Assembly: GCA_025800435.1 (NCBI GenBank)
Contig: JAOXRV010000657.1
Location: 1-8,368, forward strand
Source of the DNA: Cellvibrionaceae bacterium
Lineage (GTDB): Bacteria > Pseudomonadota > Gammaproteobacteria > Pseudomonadales > Cellvibrionaceae
DNA: 8,368 bases
Direction of reading: 5' to 3'
Below are positions 1-4,435 of this stretch, piece after piece. The notes under the pieces were generated by a model. That model was not told the DNA's origin. It did not search any database and saw nothing but the letters and a program-made list of their open reading frames with translations. Made by a program: the position numbers and the translations under genes. Position 1 is the stretch's first letter, and the number at the start of each line of letters is the position of its first letter.

Positions 1-1
1 G

Positions 2-184
2 GGTGTGCCAGTCTGGCACACCCAGGCTGCCGCCGGCGGTCGCAACCAGGCCGCATTGGATATTATTAATACCGAGCTACAAACCTTAGCCGACCAGCTA
101 ACACAAAGCCGCAGCAAACTGCGTGCCCTGGAAAGCAGCGCCGATCAACAGGGCCTGCCCTGGACCCCGGGCCGCAGCTTGTAA
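2..184 (+). CDS. Partial C-terminal end of an unidentified protein with a coiled-coil-like tail
   Basis: The plus-strand frame is open from the first base of the window to a TAA at 182-184, giving 60 C-terminal residues; the start lies outside. The visible part begins GVPVWHTQ, followed by an Ala/Gly-rich stretch. A helical segment follows with regularly spaced leucines and isoleucines among polar residues (LDIINTELQTLADQL and onward), resembling a short coiled coil. The tail is Pro/Trp-containing (LPWTPGRSL). GC-rich codon use matches the housekeeping block on the right rather than the AT-rich cassettes next to it, so this is probably the resident gene bordering the cassette array. A hairpin terminator follows nine bases after the stop. 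I do not recognise the family; a small periplasmic or DUF4124-like protein would fit but is a guess. Confidence 0.6.
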   Translation, partial: GVPVWHTQAAAGGRNQAALDIINTELQTLADQLTQSRSKLRALESSADQQGLPWTPGRSL

Positions 185-192
185 TCTGTAGT

Positions 193-220
193 GGCGCAAG
201 CGGGGTGCTTGCGCCAATTT
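193..220 (+). terminator. Hairpin terminator after the partial left-end gene
   Basis: A perfect 9-bp inverted repeat, GGCGCAAGC / GCTTGCGCC, has a 5-base loop (202-206) and begins 9 bases after the stop codon at 184. It is followed on the plus strand by AATTTC, a weak T-run, so it suits termination of the plus-strand gene. On the minus strand there is no T-run, though the stem could still slow transcripts coming out of the cassette array. Confidence 0.6.
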
Positions 221-275
221 CAGGGCTTGGCATAGCGGTATGTTAGGGAAGCTTACAGACTGATGTGTTAAGCCC
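218..275 (-). other. Possible decayed attC or left border of the cassette array
   Basis: Just after the stop of the leftmost cassette-like gene, the minus strand reads GGGCTTAAC, which fits the R'' consensus RYYYAAC. About 45 bases further it reads ATGCCAAGCCC, whose AAGCCC pairs with GGGCTT. No GTTRRRY core (R') and no matching L''/L' arms with an extra base can be drawn, unlike at the five clear sites in this window. It may be a degenerate terminal attC or an unrelated hairpin. Confidence 0.25.
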
Positions 276-1139
276 TTACTCGATTTTAAAATCATAAGCC
301 CGGTGAGCCCTCACCGATTCGGATATTGGCCGGCCATCTTCGCCCATGGCTATTATTTCATAGGAATAGTAATGGCCTGGTTTTAGTTTCTGCGTATAGT
401 TTTTCAAATCAATGGTGGTGTCATTTATTTGGGGGCGGTCGGACCAAGCAAAAATTGTAGTATTGCCCAAAGATTGATGTGGGCCAGATTTTTCGTAAAC
501 TTGGAAAATGTAAGCCACCGCGCCCGCGTATGGCTCCCAAGAAATTATAATGGGGTCATTCAAAGTGTAGCTGGTTTGGCTTGTCGTTTTTATTATAGGG
601 TCAACAAAGCTAAAGTTAATTCCAGCTCCCTGCCTGGTTGCATCAACGATGAATGGGCCGCTGGAGTATGGGTGCATAGGGCTGTAAATTAAACCTGATA
701 AAACTTCGTTTGCGGATTGTCGGTCTAGCTCATAGCCATCAATTACGTATTGCCCGTGGGGGACTGAGATCGTGTATTCGCCATAACCATTGGTCGTTGC
801 CCATTGGCTCATGACCTTACCATTTAAAGCTAGGCGGAGTCTTAATCCTTTAACGGGCTTGCCGTTCGATTTGGCAAGCCCCTTGATTTCTCCTGGGCCT
901 GCCGACAATACGCCAATCTTGTTGTCAAGGAATCCACCTGTGTAAATAGCAGTTGAACCTAAAAATTTACTGCTTAGTGTCGGCACATCAGGAACATCAG
1001 ATATAGCAGCTTCATTCTTCTCAATAGTCGAGATTATCGTACTCTTAAAAAAGAATTTAAAATATATAAGCAGAATAACTATGAAGGCAACGGCAAAGCC
1101 GGCCCCAAAAAGTAAGCCATTAAAAAATTTTCTTAGCAT
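276..1139 (-). CDS. Membrane-anchored unknown protein with carboxypeptidase-regulatory-like and FnIII-like domains
   Basis: This is a 287-aa protein. Residues about 8-31 form one hydrophobic segment after a short Lys/Arg-containing N terminus, so it is probably a single-pass inner-membrane anchor with the rest in the periplasm. Residues about 83-178 look like a small beta-sandwich of the carboxypeptidase-regulatory/SpaA kind: GEIKGLAKSNGKPVKGL, then TNGYGEYTISVPHGQYVI. Residues about 180-275 resemble a fibronectin-III-like fold (ISWEPYAGAVAYIFQVYEK, then LKPGHYYSYEIIAMGEDG). Only two folds are suggested and no enzyme motif is seen. I chose the ATG at 1139 because GGGA lies 8 bases upstream; ATG 1151 and a TTG at 1334 are in frame but have no ribosome site and would place non-membrane sequence before the anchor. 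It follows the attC at 1342-1417 in cassette orientation, but no convincing attC closes it on the left. Confidence 0.75.
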   Translation of the reverse strand: MLRKFFNGLLFGAGFAVAFIVILLIYFKFFFKSTIISTIEKNEAAISDVPDVPTLSSKFLGSTAIYTGGFLDNKIGVLSAGPGEIKGLAKSNGKPVKGLRLRLALNGKVMSQWATTNGYGEYTISVPHGQYVIDGYELDRQSANEVLSGLIYSPMHPYSSGPFIVDATRQGAGINFSFVDPIIKTTSQTSYTLNDPIIISWEPYAGAVAYIFQVYEKSGPHQSLGNTTIFAWSDRPQINDTTIDLKNYTQKLKPGHYYSYEIIAMGEDGRPISESVRAHRAYDFKIE

Positions 1140-1341
1140 ATTGTTTCCCATGTTGGAGGTTGACGCCGTATCTACGGCTGCTTTGGGGTGTAGTGGAAAG
1201 CCAGCCTGGCAACATGCCTGTCTGGTGCTTGACTTTGTTGTATATGATGACAACATACAAAAATGGTTGATTGGAAGCAGATTACCCCCTACGTTAGGGT
1301 AGTTGCGCGATTTTCCCGGGAACCCCCGGGGCAAATTGGAG
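1140..1341 (-). other. 202-bp leader between an attC and the membrane-anchored protein gene
   Basis: The stretch between the attC core and the ATG at 1139 is long for a cassette leader. It holds a perfect short inverted repeat, GCCGTA-TC-TACGGC (1165-1178), and a GTTAGGG heptamer at 1293-1299 that recurs at 242-248. Near 1235-1260 an AT-rich segment with GTTGT/ACAAC arms lies in a plausible promoter position, but no convincing -35/-10 pair can be drawn. The frame is open across it, but the composition and lack of a ribosome site argue against translation. Confidence 0.35.
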
Positions 1342-1417
1342 TGCTAACGCCTGGCGAAGGGGCATGTTTGTTGTGAAGCAACGCTTAAAAATGTCCCGCT
1401 TGCACGCCTTGTTACAT
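1342..1417 (-). other. attC site e (toxin-antitoxin cassette)
   Basis: On the minus strand, R'' is ATGTAAC (1411-1417) with the common AAG spacer, and R' is GTTAGCA (1342-1348) preceded by GGC. The site is 76 bp. The outer arms are less regular than in the other sites: GCG-TGC-AAG faces CTTCGC with three unpaired bases. The inner stem GGG-A-CAT / ATG-CCC (1391-1397 with 1360-1365) keeps the single bulged A found in the other four sites. The toxin stop codon TAA lies inside R''. The R' box departs from GTTRRRY at its end. Confidence 0.75.
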
Positions 1418-1708
1418 GCGAACTTTCCAGCGCCCAGGACTCCTGCTACCGTGCATAACAGCCAGCACCACAATAGCATTTTCTTTTACTACATAGAATA
1501 TTCCAAAAGGGAAGCGTTTGACTAAATTTCGATGGATATTTCTATGGGCGATAGGGTAATGATTTGGGTTTTTAGTGATTTTATCCAGGGAAGCTTCGAT
1601 GCATAAAATGAAATCTTGGCCTAACCCTTGGCGGCATTCCTCGTAATACTCATATGCTTCTTGAATGTCTGCTTCCGCTGCACTTCGAATCCTTAGCTGA
1701 TATGATAT
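1412..1708 (-). CDS. ParE/RelE-family toxin without a canonical start codon
   Basis: The 98-codon frame encodes a plasmid-stabilisation (ParE/RelE superfamily, PF05016-like) toxin. It has an N-terminal helix region RIRSAAEADIQEAYEYYE, a central basic segment HRNIHRNLVKRFPFGIFY, and a C-terminal strand ending VVLAVMHGSRSPGRW. RelE-type members cleave mRNA in ribosomes and ParE-type members poison gyrase; the target cannot be told here. The partner antitoxin is directly upstream. No ATG, GTG or TTG exists between the in-frame stop at 1730-1732 and the conserved body. The position where homologues normally have Met is ATA at 1706-1708, overlapping the antitoxin stop as TAATA instead of the usual TAATG. 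The gene could start at AUA, be reached by a -1 frameshift, or be silenced by a start mutation. The stop lies in the R'' box of attC. Confidence 0.7.
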   Translation of the reverse strand: MSYQLRIRSAAEADIQEAYEYYEECRQGLGQDFILCIEASLDKITKNPNHYPIAHRNIHRNLVKRFPFGIFYVVKENAIVVLAVMHGSRSPGRWKVRM

Positions 1709-1908
1709 TAACTTTTTAAAACCCTTTCCTTAACCTCAGACCATGAAGAACCGACCTCCCCATCCATCTCGAATTTCGCCAAGCGTTGATTAAGTTCTTT
1801 TATCTGTTCTTGGGTGACATCTAATGTCTTCTGGTCAATTACGACACTATCCCAGAGTTCTTGGGCCAAAATCACCTTTTCGGTGTTGCTAAGATCTTGA
1901 ATTTTCAT
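1708..1908 (-). CDS. Addiction-module antitoxin (PF09720/TIGR02574-like)
   Basis: This 66-aa protein begins MKIQDLSNTEKVILAQELWDS and ends WSEVKERVLKS. Its LSxxEKxxLAxELWDS opening and W-x-EVK-x-R-V end are typical of the unstable antitoxins paired with ParE/RelE toxins, which bind and neutralise the toxin and usually repress their own promoter. I chose ATG 1908 because it aligns with the family start; GGTAA lies about 9 bases upstream, and the in-frame TTG at 1920 adds only four residues. The toxin follows with overlapping frames in the same cassette. A TATAAT -10 element lies upstream, so the pair can be expressed without an array promoter, as expected for toxin-antitoxin cassettes that stabilise integron arrays. 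Confidence 0.85.
   Translation of the reverse strand: MKIQDLSNTEKVILAQELWDSVVIDQKTLDVTQEQIKELNQRLAKFEMDGEVGSSWSEVKERVLKS
1714..1720 (-). promoter_or_regulatory. Candidate -1 frameshift heptamer TTTAAAA
   Basis: In the antitoxin reading frame the last codons read GTT TTA AAA AGT TAA, so T TTA AAA fits the X XXY YYZ pattern of -1 slippery sites. A one-base backward slip here continues into the toxin frame (AAG TTA ATA TCA) with no stop before the toxin body. The run is short and A/T-rich, so chance is a real alternative; no stimulatory stem was identified. Confidence 0.3.
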
Positions 1909-1940
1909 GACTTTTACCAAGTGAACGTATTCTTTTTGCC

Positions 1941-1969
1941 ATTATAAACCATGAGGTGAGAATTGGCAC
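1941..1969 (-). promoter_or_regulatory. Putative promoter of the toxin-antitoxin cassette
   Basis: On the minus strand a perfect -10 hexamer TATAAT (1941-1946) lies 17 bases from a poor -35 candidate GTGCCA (1964-1969). The -10 is 32 bases upstream of the antitoxin ATG and inside the cassette, so it would travel with it. The -35 is weak. Confidence 0.5.
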
Positions 1970-1979
1970 AGACCAGAGC

Positions 1980-2073
1980 ATGTAACGCTTTGCTTTTGGG
2001 GCAGCCGGAACAGAGCGAAGCGGCGAGTAGGCTGTCCCCGCCACGAAGTGGCGACAACAGCAACTTGTTATAT
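1980..2073 (-). other. attC site d
   Basis: On the minus strand: R'' ATATAAC (2067-2073), spacer AAG, L'' TTGCTGTTG. The opposite arm reads TTGCTTTTG when complemented, differing by an extra G in L'' (one end pair is imperfect). R' is GTTACAT (1980-1986). Next to L'' is a side hairpin CGCCAC-TTC-GTGGCG (2039-2053). The inner stem is GGG-A-CAGCC / GGCTG-CCC (2030-2038 with 1998-2006). The extra base in L'' sets the orientation: the cassette for the 109-aa secreted protein ends here. Total 94 bp. Confidence 0.85.
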
Positions 2074-2076
2074 TTT

Positions 2077-2406
2077 TTAATCATAGACAAAGGACGATTT
2101 CATAAACGAACAAAATTCGGAGCACTTCCACCCTCCAATTGTCTTACCATGCTCAATACACTCTTTCTTCCGGATGTAGCCATCTATGGTTTTTAGGGCA
2201 TTTGGCACATTAACCCACTCACCTGGAGATTTATCTTTTTTCACTACTCCAGAAAGGAAGTCTATGGCTATCGATGCATTTTCTTTACTGTAATGAGATT
2301 CTGGGAGTCTCATGTCATCTGGAATGTCAGTATTTGTCGGGCAGATATCTTTAGCCGCGACTATTGATGAACATAGGATAAAGAATGTTAAAAGTAGCTT
2401 CTTCAC
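2077..2406 (-). CDS. Secreted small cysteine-containing protein of unknown function (cassette gene)
   Basis: The protein is 109 aa. Residues 1-18 form a Sec signal peptide (MKKLLLTFFILCSSIVAA) with likely cleavage after VAA. There is no lipobox: Cys12 is preceded by Phe-Ile-Leu. The mature part has four cysteines (22, 83, 95, 99), enough for two disulfides, with the last three clustered in a Gly/Trp-containing tail (KKEC, GGWKCSEFC). The middle, about 44-80, looks helical. The start is GTG 2406, with AGG about 10 bases upstream and the core site GTTATAT 17 bases upstream. The gene fills one cassette (about 1986-2428) between two attC sites. Size and pattern recall small periplasmic inhibitor or immunity proteins, but no family is recognised. 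Confidence 0.75.
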   Translation of the reverse strand: MKKLLLTFFILCSSIVAAKDICPTNTDIPDDMRLPESHYSKENASIAIDFLSGVVKKDKSPGEWVNVPNALKTIDGYIRKKECIEHGKTIGGWKCSEFCSFMKSSFVYD

Positions 2407-2422
2407 TATCAGACCTGCTGAA

Positions 2423-2558
2423 ATATAACGCCCGGCTTAGGGGCGGCCTTGTAGTTGGTTGTGTTGCGCTAGCGTAGCGACAAGCGCAAAAGCAAGCAAC
2501 GGAAAGGCCGTCCCTGCCATGCGCTTTTCAGCATGGCAACTACAGCCGCTTGTTAATA
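2423..2558 (-). other. attC site c (136 bp, the longest here)
   Basis: On the minus strand: R'' TATTAAC (2552-2558), spacer AAG, L'' CGGCTGTAG. The facing arm is CTAAGCCG, leaving an extra G in L''. Spacer GGC precedes R' GTTATAT (2423-2429). A side hairpin GCCATGC / GCATGGC with an 8-base loop (2516-2537) follows L''. Then comes the inner stem GGG-A-CGGCC / GGCCG-CCC (2506-2514 with 2440-2448). The terminal region holds GTTGCTTGC and GCGCTTGTCGC runs. The thioesterase stop codon lies within L''. Confidence 0.85.
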
Positions 2559-2965
2559 TCTTGCTTTATTAAAGCTGTGGCTGTAGCTTTCGCAATAAGC
2601 TTACCATCTTGATAGAGCTCACCCTCTAAACAGCAAACTTGGTTGCCCTTTGAAACAACCCTACCTTTACCCTCAATCAAACCCACATATGCTGGGCTTA
2701 CAAATTGTGTTTTCAGTTCTAATGTTGGTGCAAACTGCCCTGCTTCCAAAGAAAAAACTAGGGCCGGCCCCATGACATCATCGAGCATCGCACAAAGGAA
2801 CCCACCTTGAATTGTACCTGCTGGATTCAAAAACTCTTTCGCTCCTTGAAAAGCTACATGTATTTCCATTTTTTCGGGACTGTAGTCTATAAGCTCGAAG
2901 CCTAATGTCTTTGCACATTCCGGTGTAGGAACTTCTTCAGCTTTCACAAGATCATAGATTTTCAT
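2540..2965 (-). CDS. PaaI-family hotdog-fold thioesterase (cassette gene)
   Basis: This 141-aa protein has the length and layout of PaaI/4HBT acyl-CoA thioesterases, which form hotdog-fold dimers or tetramers and hydrolyse acyl- or aryl-CoA in the cytoplasm. Residues 47-66 carry the active-site loop and start of the long helix, NPAGTIQGGFLCAMLDDVMG. Gln stands where many members have His in HGG, a variant seen in the wider family, and D62 is the usual acidic residue. Strands follow at 81-90 (TLELKTQFVS), 94-104 and 108-131. The substrate cannot be told. I chose ATG 2965; a GTG at 2974 is in frame, and ribosome sites are poor for both. It sits 31 bases after the core site GTTAACA, and its last residues (INKRL) are encoded inside attC c. 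Confidence 0.88.
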   Translation of the reverse strand: MKIYDLVKAEEVPTPECAKTLGFELIDYSPEKMEIHVAFQGAKEFLNPAGTIQGGFLCAMLDDVMGPALVFSLEAGQFAPTLELKTQFVSPAYVGLIEGKGRVVSKGNQVCCLEGELYQDGKLIAKATATALIKQDINKRL

Positions 2966-2990
2966 ACTTAGCACTTTGCTTAAAATAAAA

Positions 2991-3081
2991 TGTTAACGCC
3001 TCAATAACCGGCAGCGTTGTGGCGAAGCCACGCTTTTAGCCGTCCGGCGCCGCAGGCGCGTAGTTAATTGACTTGTTAAAT
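2991..3081 (-). other. attC site b
   Basis: On the minus strand: R'' ATTTAAC (3075-3081, an exact RYYYAAC), spacer AAG, L'' TCAATTAAC. The facing arm is GTTATTGA, leaving one extra T in L''. Spacer GGC precedes R' GTTAACA (2991-2997). A side hairpin GCGCC-TGC-GGCGC (3047-3059) follows, then the inner stem CGG-A-CGGC / GCTGCCG (3039-3046 with 3009-3015, one G-T pair), then a terminal hairpin with GTGGC-TTC-GCCAC. The 183-aa protein gene runs through R'' and L'' and stops at 3036-3038. Confidence 0.85.
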
Positions 3082-3587
3082 GTTTTTGCGATTAGCTCTT
3101 TTTCTCGACCGCAGGTTGGATGCTTACCCACTAGACAATTTGCTAAAGCCCAAAGCTTACCTGACATTGTAAACCACGCTCCCTCTGGAAGCTCATAAGT
3201 GCCGGCAGCCTCTTCGAGTGTTGAATCGGAAAAAGGGCCGCCAAATCCAACTACGGGGATAATAGCGCTACCAGTTTTTACTAGTTGTTTATTAGAATTG
3301 AGATAAATGAGGTAATAGCCCCCAAGCTTTTCTAGCCTATTCCATCCGTGCTGATGTGAAATACTATATTCGGAGACACTACTCCCTTTGATAGGGCTAA
3401 TGGTTACCAAAGTGGCTCTATACATATCCTTTTCACGGTCATATGCCCCTTGTACAAGCTCAACCAAAACTATGCTTTCTGATTGCTTAGGTAAGCGAGA
3501 AATTTTTATCTCCTCATAATACGGGCGCATTCCGTATGCTTGAAATGCGATGACAGATAATAAGATTATGGCACTTAGCTTATTCAT
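3036..3587 (-). CDS. Secreted protein of unknown function (cassette gene), C terminus encoded by attC
   Basis: This 183-aa protein has a Sec-type signal peptide (MNKLSAIILLSVIAFQAYG, about 1-19). The mature part is beta-rich: SIVLVELVQGAYD, MYRATLVTISPIKG, GGYYLIYLN and SAIIPVVGF. This order (a 'carrier of effect' strand, a strand before KG, then a YYLIYL strand) recalls the tissue-inhibitor/NTR-like small barrel in bacterial secreted proteins, but the usual cysteines are absent; only Cys151 and Cys159 occur. That likeness is only an impression. ATG 3587 lies 3 bases after the core site GTTAAAT, giving almost no leader and no clear ribosome site. A GTG at 3605 spanning the junction is in frame. 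About 14 C-terminal residues, from F170, lie within attC b. Confidence 0.75.
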   Translation of the reverse strand: MNKLSAIILLSVIAFQAYGMRPYYEEIKISRLPKQSESIVLVELVQGAYDREKDMYRATLVTISPIKGSSVSEYSISHQHGWNRLEKLGGYYLIYLNSNKQLVKTGSAIIPVVGFGGPFSDSTLEEAAGTYELPEGAWFTMSGKLWALANCLVGKHPTCGREKELIAKTFNKSINYAPAAPDG

Positions 3588-3589
3588 AC

Positions 3590-3691
3590 ATTTAACGCCT
3601 AGCACACGGGCAGCCGTAATGAAGCGAAGCGTAATGTAGGCTGTCCTGCCCGGCGTTTTTTGCCGGGCTTACGTGCTGCTGCTTGTTAGGC
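3590..3691 (-). other. attC site a
   Basis: On the minus strand: R'' GCCTAAC (3685-3691), spacer AAG, L'' CAGCAGCACG. The facing arm is CGTGTGCT, leaving an extra G in L''. Spacer GGC precedes R' GTTAAAT (3590-3596, an exact GTTRRRY). A side hairpin GCCCGGC / GCCGGGC with a 7-base loop (3648-3668) is followed by the inner stem GG-A-CAGCC / GGCTG-CC (3639-3646 with 3608-3615). The plus-strand block GTAGGCTGTCC is shared with attC d. The upstream gene stops inside R''. Confidence 0.88.
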
Positions 3692-4030
3692 ATTTTGGTT
3701 TTCATAGACTTCGGTTACTTGTTGCCAACAACGTTTAATATATTTGATTATTGAAGTTTCGCCGTGTATAGCACTTGGGCGGACAGGCGAGGGGAGATTT
3801 TCAAGAAGCCAAGGATCTGGCCACCCATCCCATACTCCAGCTACACTTCTTAGATTACCCTCTAGCACTGGGTAAACCTCATACCAAAGGATTTCTTCTG
3901 CTTCGGCTAAAGAAATCCCGCATTCATAAACCGTGCGCGCAATGTAGCTAAACACATGATCATTCATCTCAGCATCTAAAAACAGATCAGACAAGGCGCG
4001 CCATATTTTAAGTCGATTCTCTGCGTTCAT
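3686..4030 (-). CDS. DUF7079-like small cytoplasmic protein (first cassette gene)
   Basis: This 114-aa protein has no signal peptide or membrane segment. It opens with RLKIWRALSDLFLDAEMND, continues with a helical ISLAEAEEILWYEVYPVLEGNLRSVAGVW and ends with a Trp-rich DGWPDPWLLENL and a charged tail. This order matches my memory of the DUF7079 family, which has no known function and often occurs in accessory DNA; treat the assignment as moderate. I chose ATG 4030, 10 bases after the core site GTTAGGC. AGG lies immediately before it, closer than ideal. An in-frame ATG at 4048 spans the cassette junction (MLGITGMNA) and would use bases outside the cassette. The stop TAA is inside the R'' box of attC a. 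Confidence 0.7.
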   Translation of the reverse strand: MNAENRLKIWRALSDLFLDAEMNDHVFSYIARTVYECGISLAEAEEILWYEVYPVLEGNLRSVAGVWDGWPDPWLLENLPSPVRPSAIHGETSIIKYIKRCWQQVTEVYENQNA

Positions 4031-4039
4031 ACCTGTGAT

Positions 4040-4070
4040 GCCTAACATTTTAATATTGAGAAAGCACAAT
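4040..4070 (-). other. Lone recombination core site at the array start (attI-like)
   Basis: The minus strand reads AAAATGTTAGGC, an exact GTTRRRY core at 4040-4046, which is the left boundary expected for the first cassette. Unlike the attC sites, no R''/L'' arms complementary to it are found upstream, and the preceding bases are AT-rich. A core without a folded partner is what an attI site looks like, but no integrase gene is nearby, so this could also be the scar of a deleted integron head. Confidence 0.45.
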
Positions 4071-4396
4071 ATTCTACGCCGATATTTACCAAAGTAACTA
4101 CTTCAAGCGTATGAAAAAGCTCAATATTCCATAAAAATATCAGCCGCCCAACCAATAATACCGTTCCGGCGCGTTGATCTTTGATCGCGTGCTTAATAGT
4201 AGCTCGAAATGTCACTGATAACCTATTCAATTAAAAATAGGTGCCGGCGCTATTGCCGTCCTTTACATTGGGGGGCACGTAAACGCTTTTCGTCACACTG
4301 GCTGAATGTTTCCGTTTCCCATCAGCGTCAGGTGCTAGGTCGGGGAGGGTGGGGTGTAGAACCTGCTAATAGGCTAAATAGGTGGGGTTCGGGGCG
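4047..4396. other. Gene-free spacer between slyD terminator and cassette array
   Basis: About 350 bases hold no convincing gene on either strand. A 62-codon minus-strand frame (4042-4230) from a TTG has no ribosome site and is not family-like. The part next to the array is AT-rich, with possible -10-like hexamers such as TAGAAT near 4070-4075 but no good -35, so an array promoter may lie here without being provable. GATC-TTT-GATC at about 4176-4186 makes a small dyad. No integrase remnant was recognised when the frames were read. Confidence 0.4.
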
Positions 4397-4421
4397 ATAA
4401 AAGCCGCACACTGGTGCGGCT
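4397..4421 (-). terminator. Intrinsic terminator of the purM-purN-DUF3108-slyD unit
   Basis: The minus strand reads AGCCGCAC-CAGT-GTGCGGCT followed at once by TTTTATCG. That is an 8-bp perfect stem, a 4-base loop and a T-run, 14 bases after the slyD stop. It separates the housekeeping unit from the cassette array. Confidence 0.85.
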
Positions 4422-4435
4422 CGCTGCCCTTGGGG

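Larger units (their letters stand above)
1342..4046 (-). mobile_element. Integron gene-cassette array without an integrase in the window
   Basis: Five attC sites and a leading core site divide this stretch into five cassettes on the minus strand: about 3596-4045, 2997-3595, 2429-2996, 1986-2428 and 1348-1985. They are 440-640 bp each, with one gene (or one toxin-antitoxin pair) per cassette, little leader, and stops in or near the next attC. This is the standard layout of integron cassettes. All share one orientation. Base composition is more AT-rich than the flanking housekeeping genes. A sixth gene to the left (276-1139) follows the last clear attC and may be a further cassette with a lost attC. 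No tyrosine recombinase frame is present on either strand. Confidence 0.9.

Noticed and set aside
1140..1334. N-terminal extension of the membrane protein from TTG 1334.
   Set aside because: It would begin next to the attC core with no ribosome site, and put about 65 unstructured residues ahead of an otherwise normal N-terminal anchor.
1963..2196. Plus-strand frame across the attC d region as a gene.
   Set aside because: It crosses an attC site and the antisense of a signal-peptide-bearing gene; no ribosome site and no family-like sequence.
3648..3668. Strong GC hairpin with an internal T-run as a transcription terminator.
   Set aside because: The T-run lies in the loop, not after the stem, and the hairpin occupies the same structural place as the side hairpins of three other attC sites.
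4047..4230. A 62-codon minus-strand frame upstream of the first cassette, considered as an integrase remnant.
   Set aside because: It starts at a TTG without a ribosome site, shows no tyrosine-recombinase motif and simply runs into the core site; it looks like open frame by chance.
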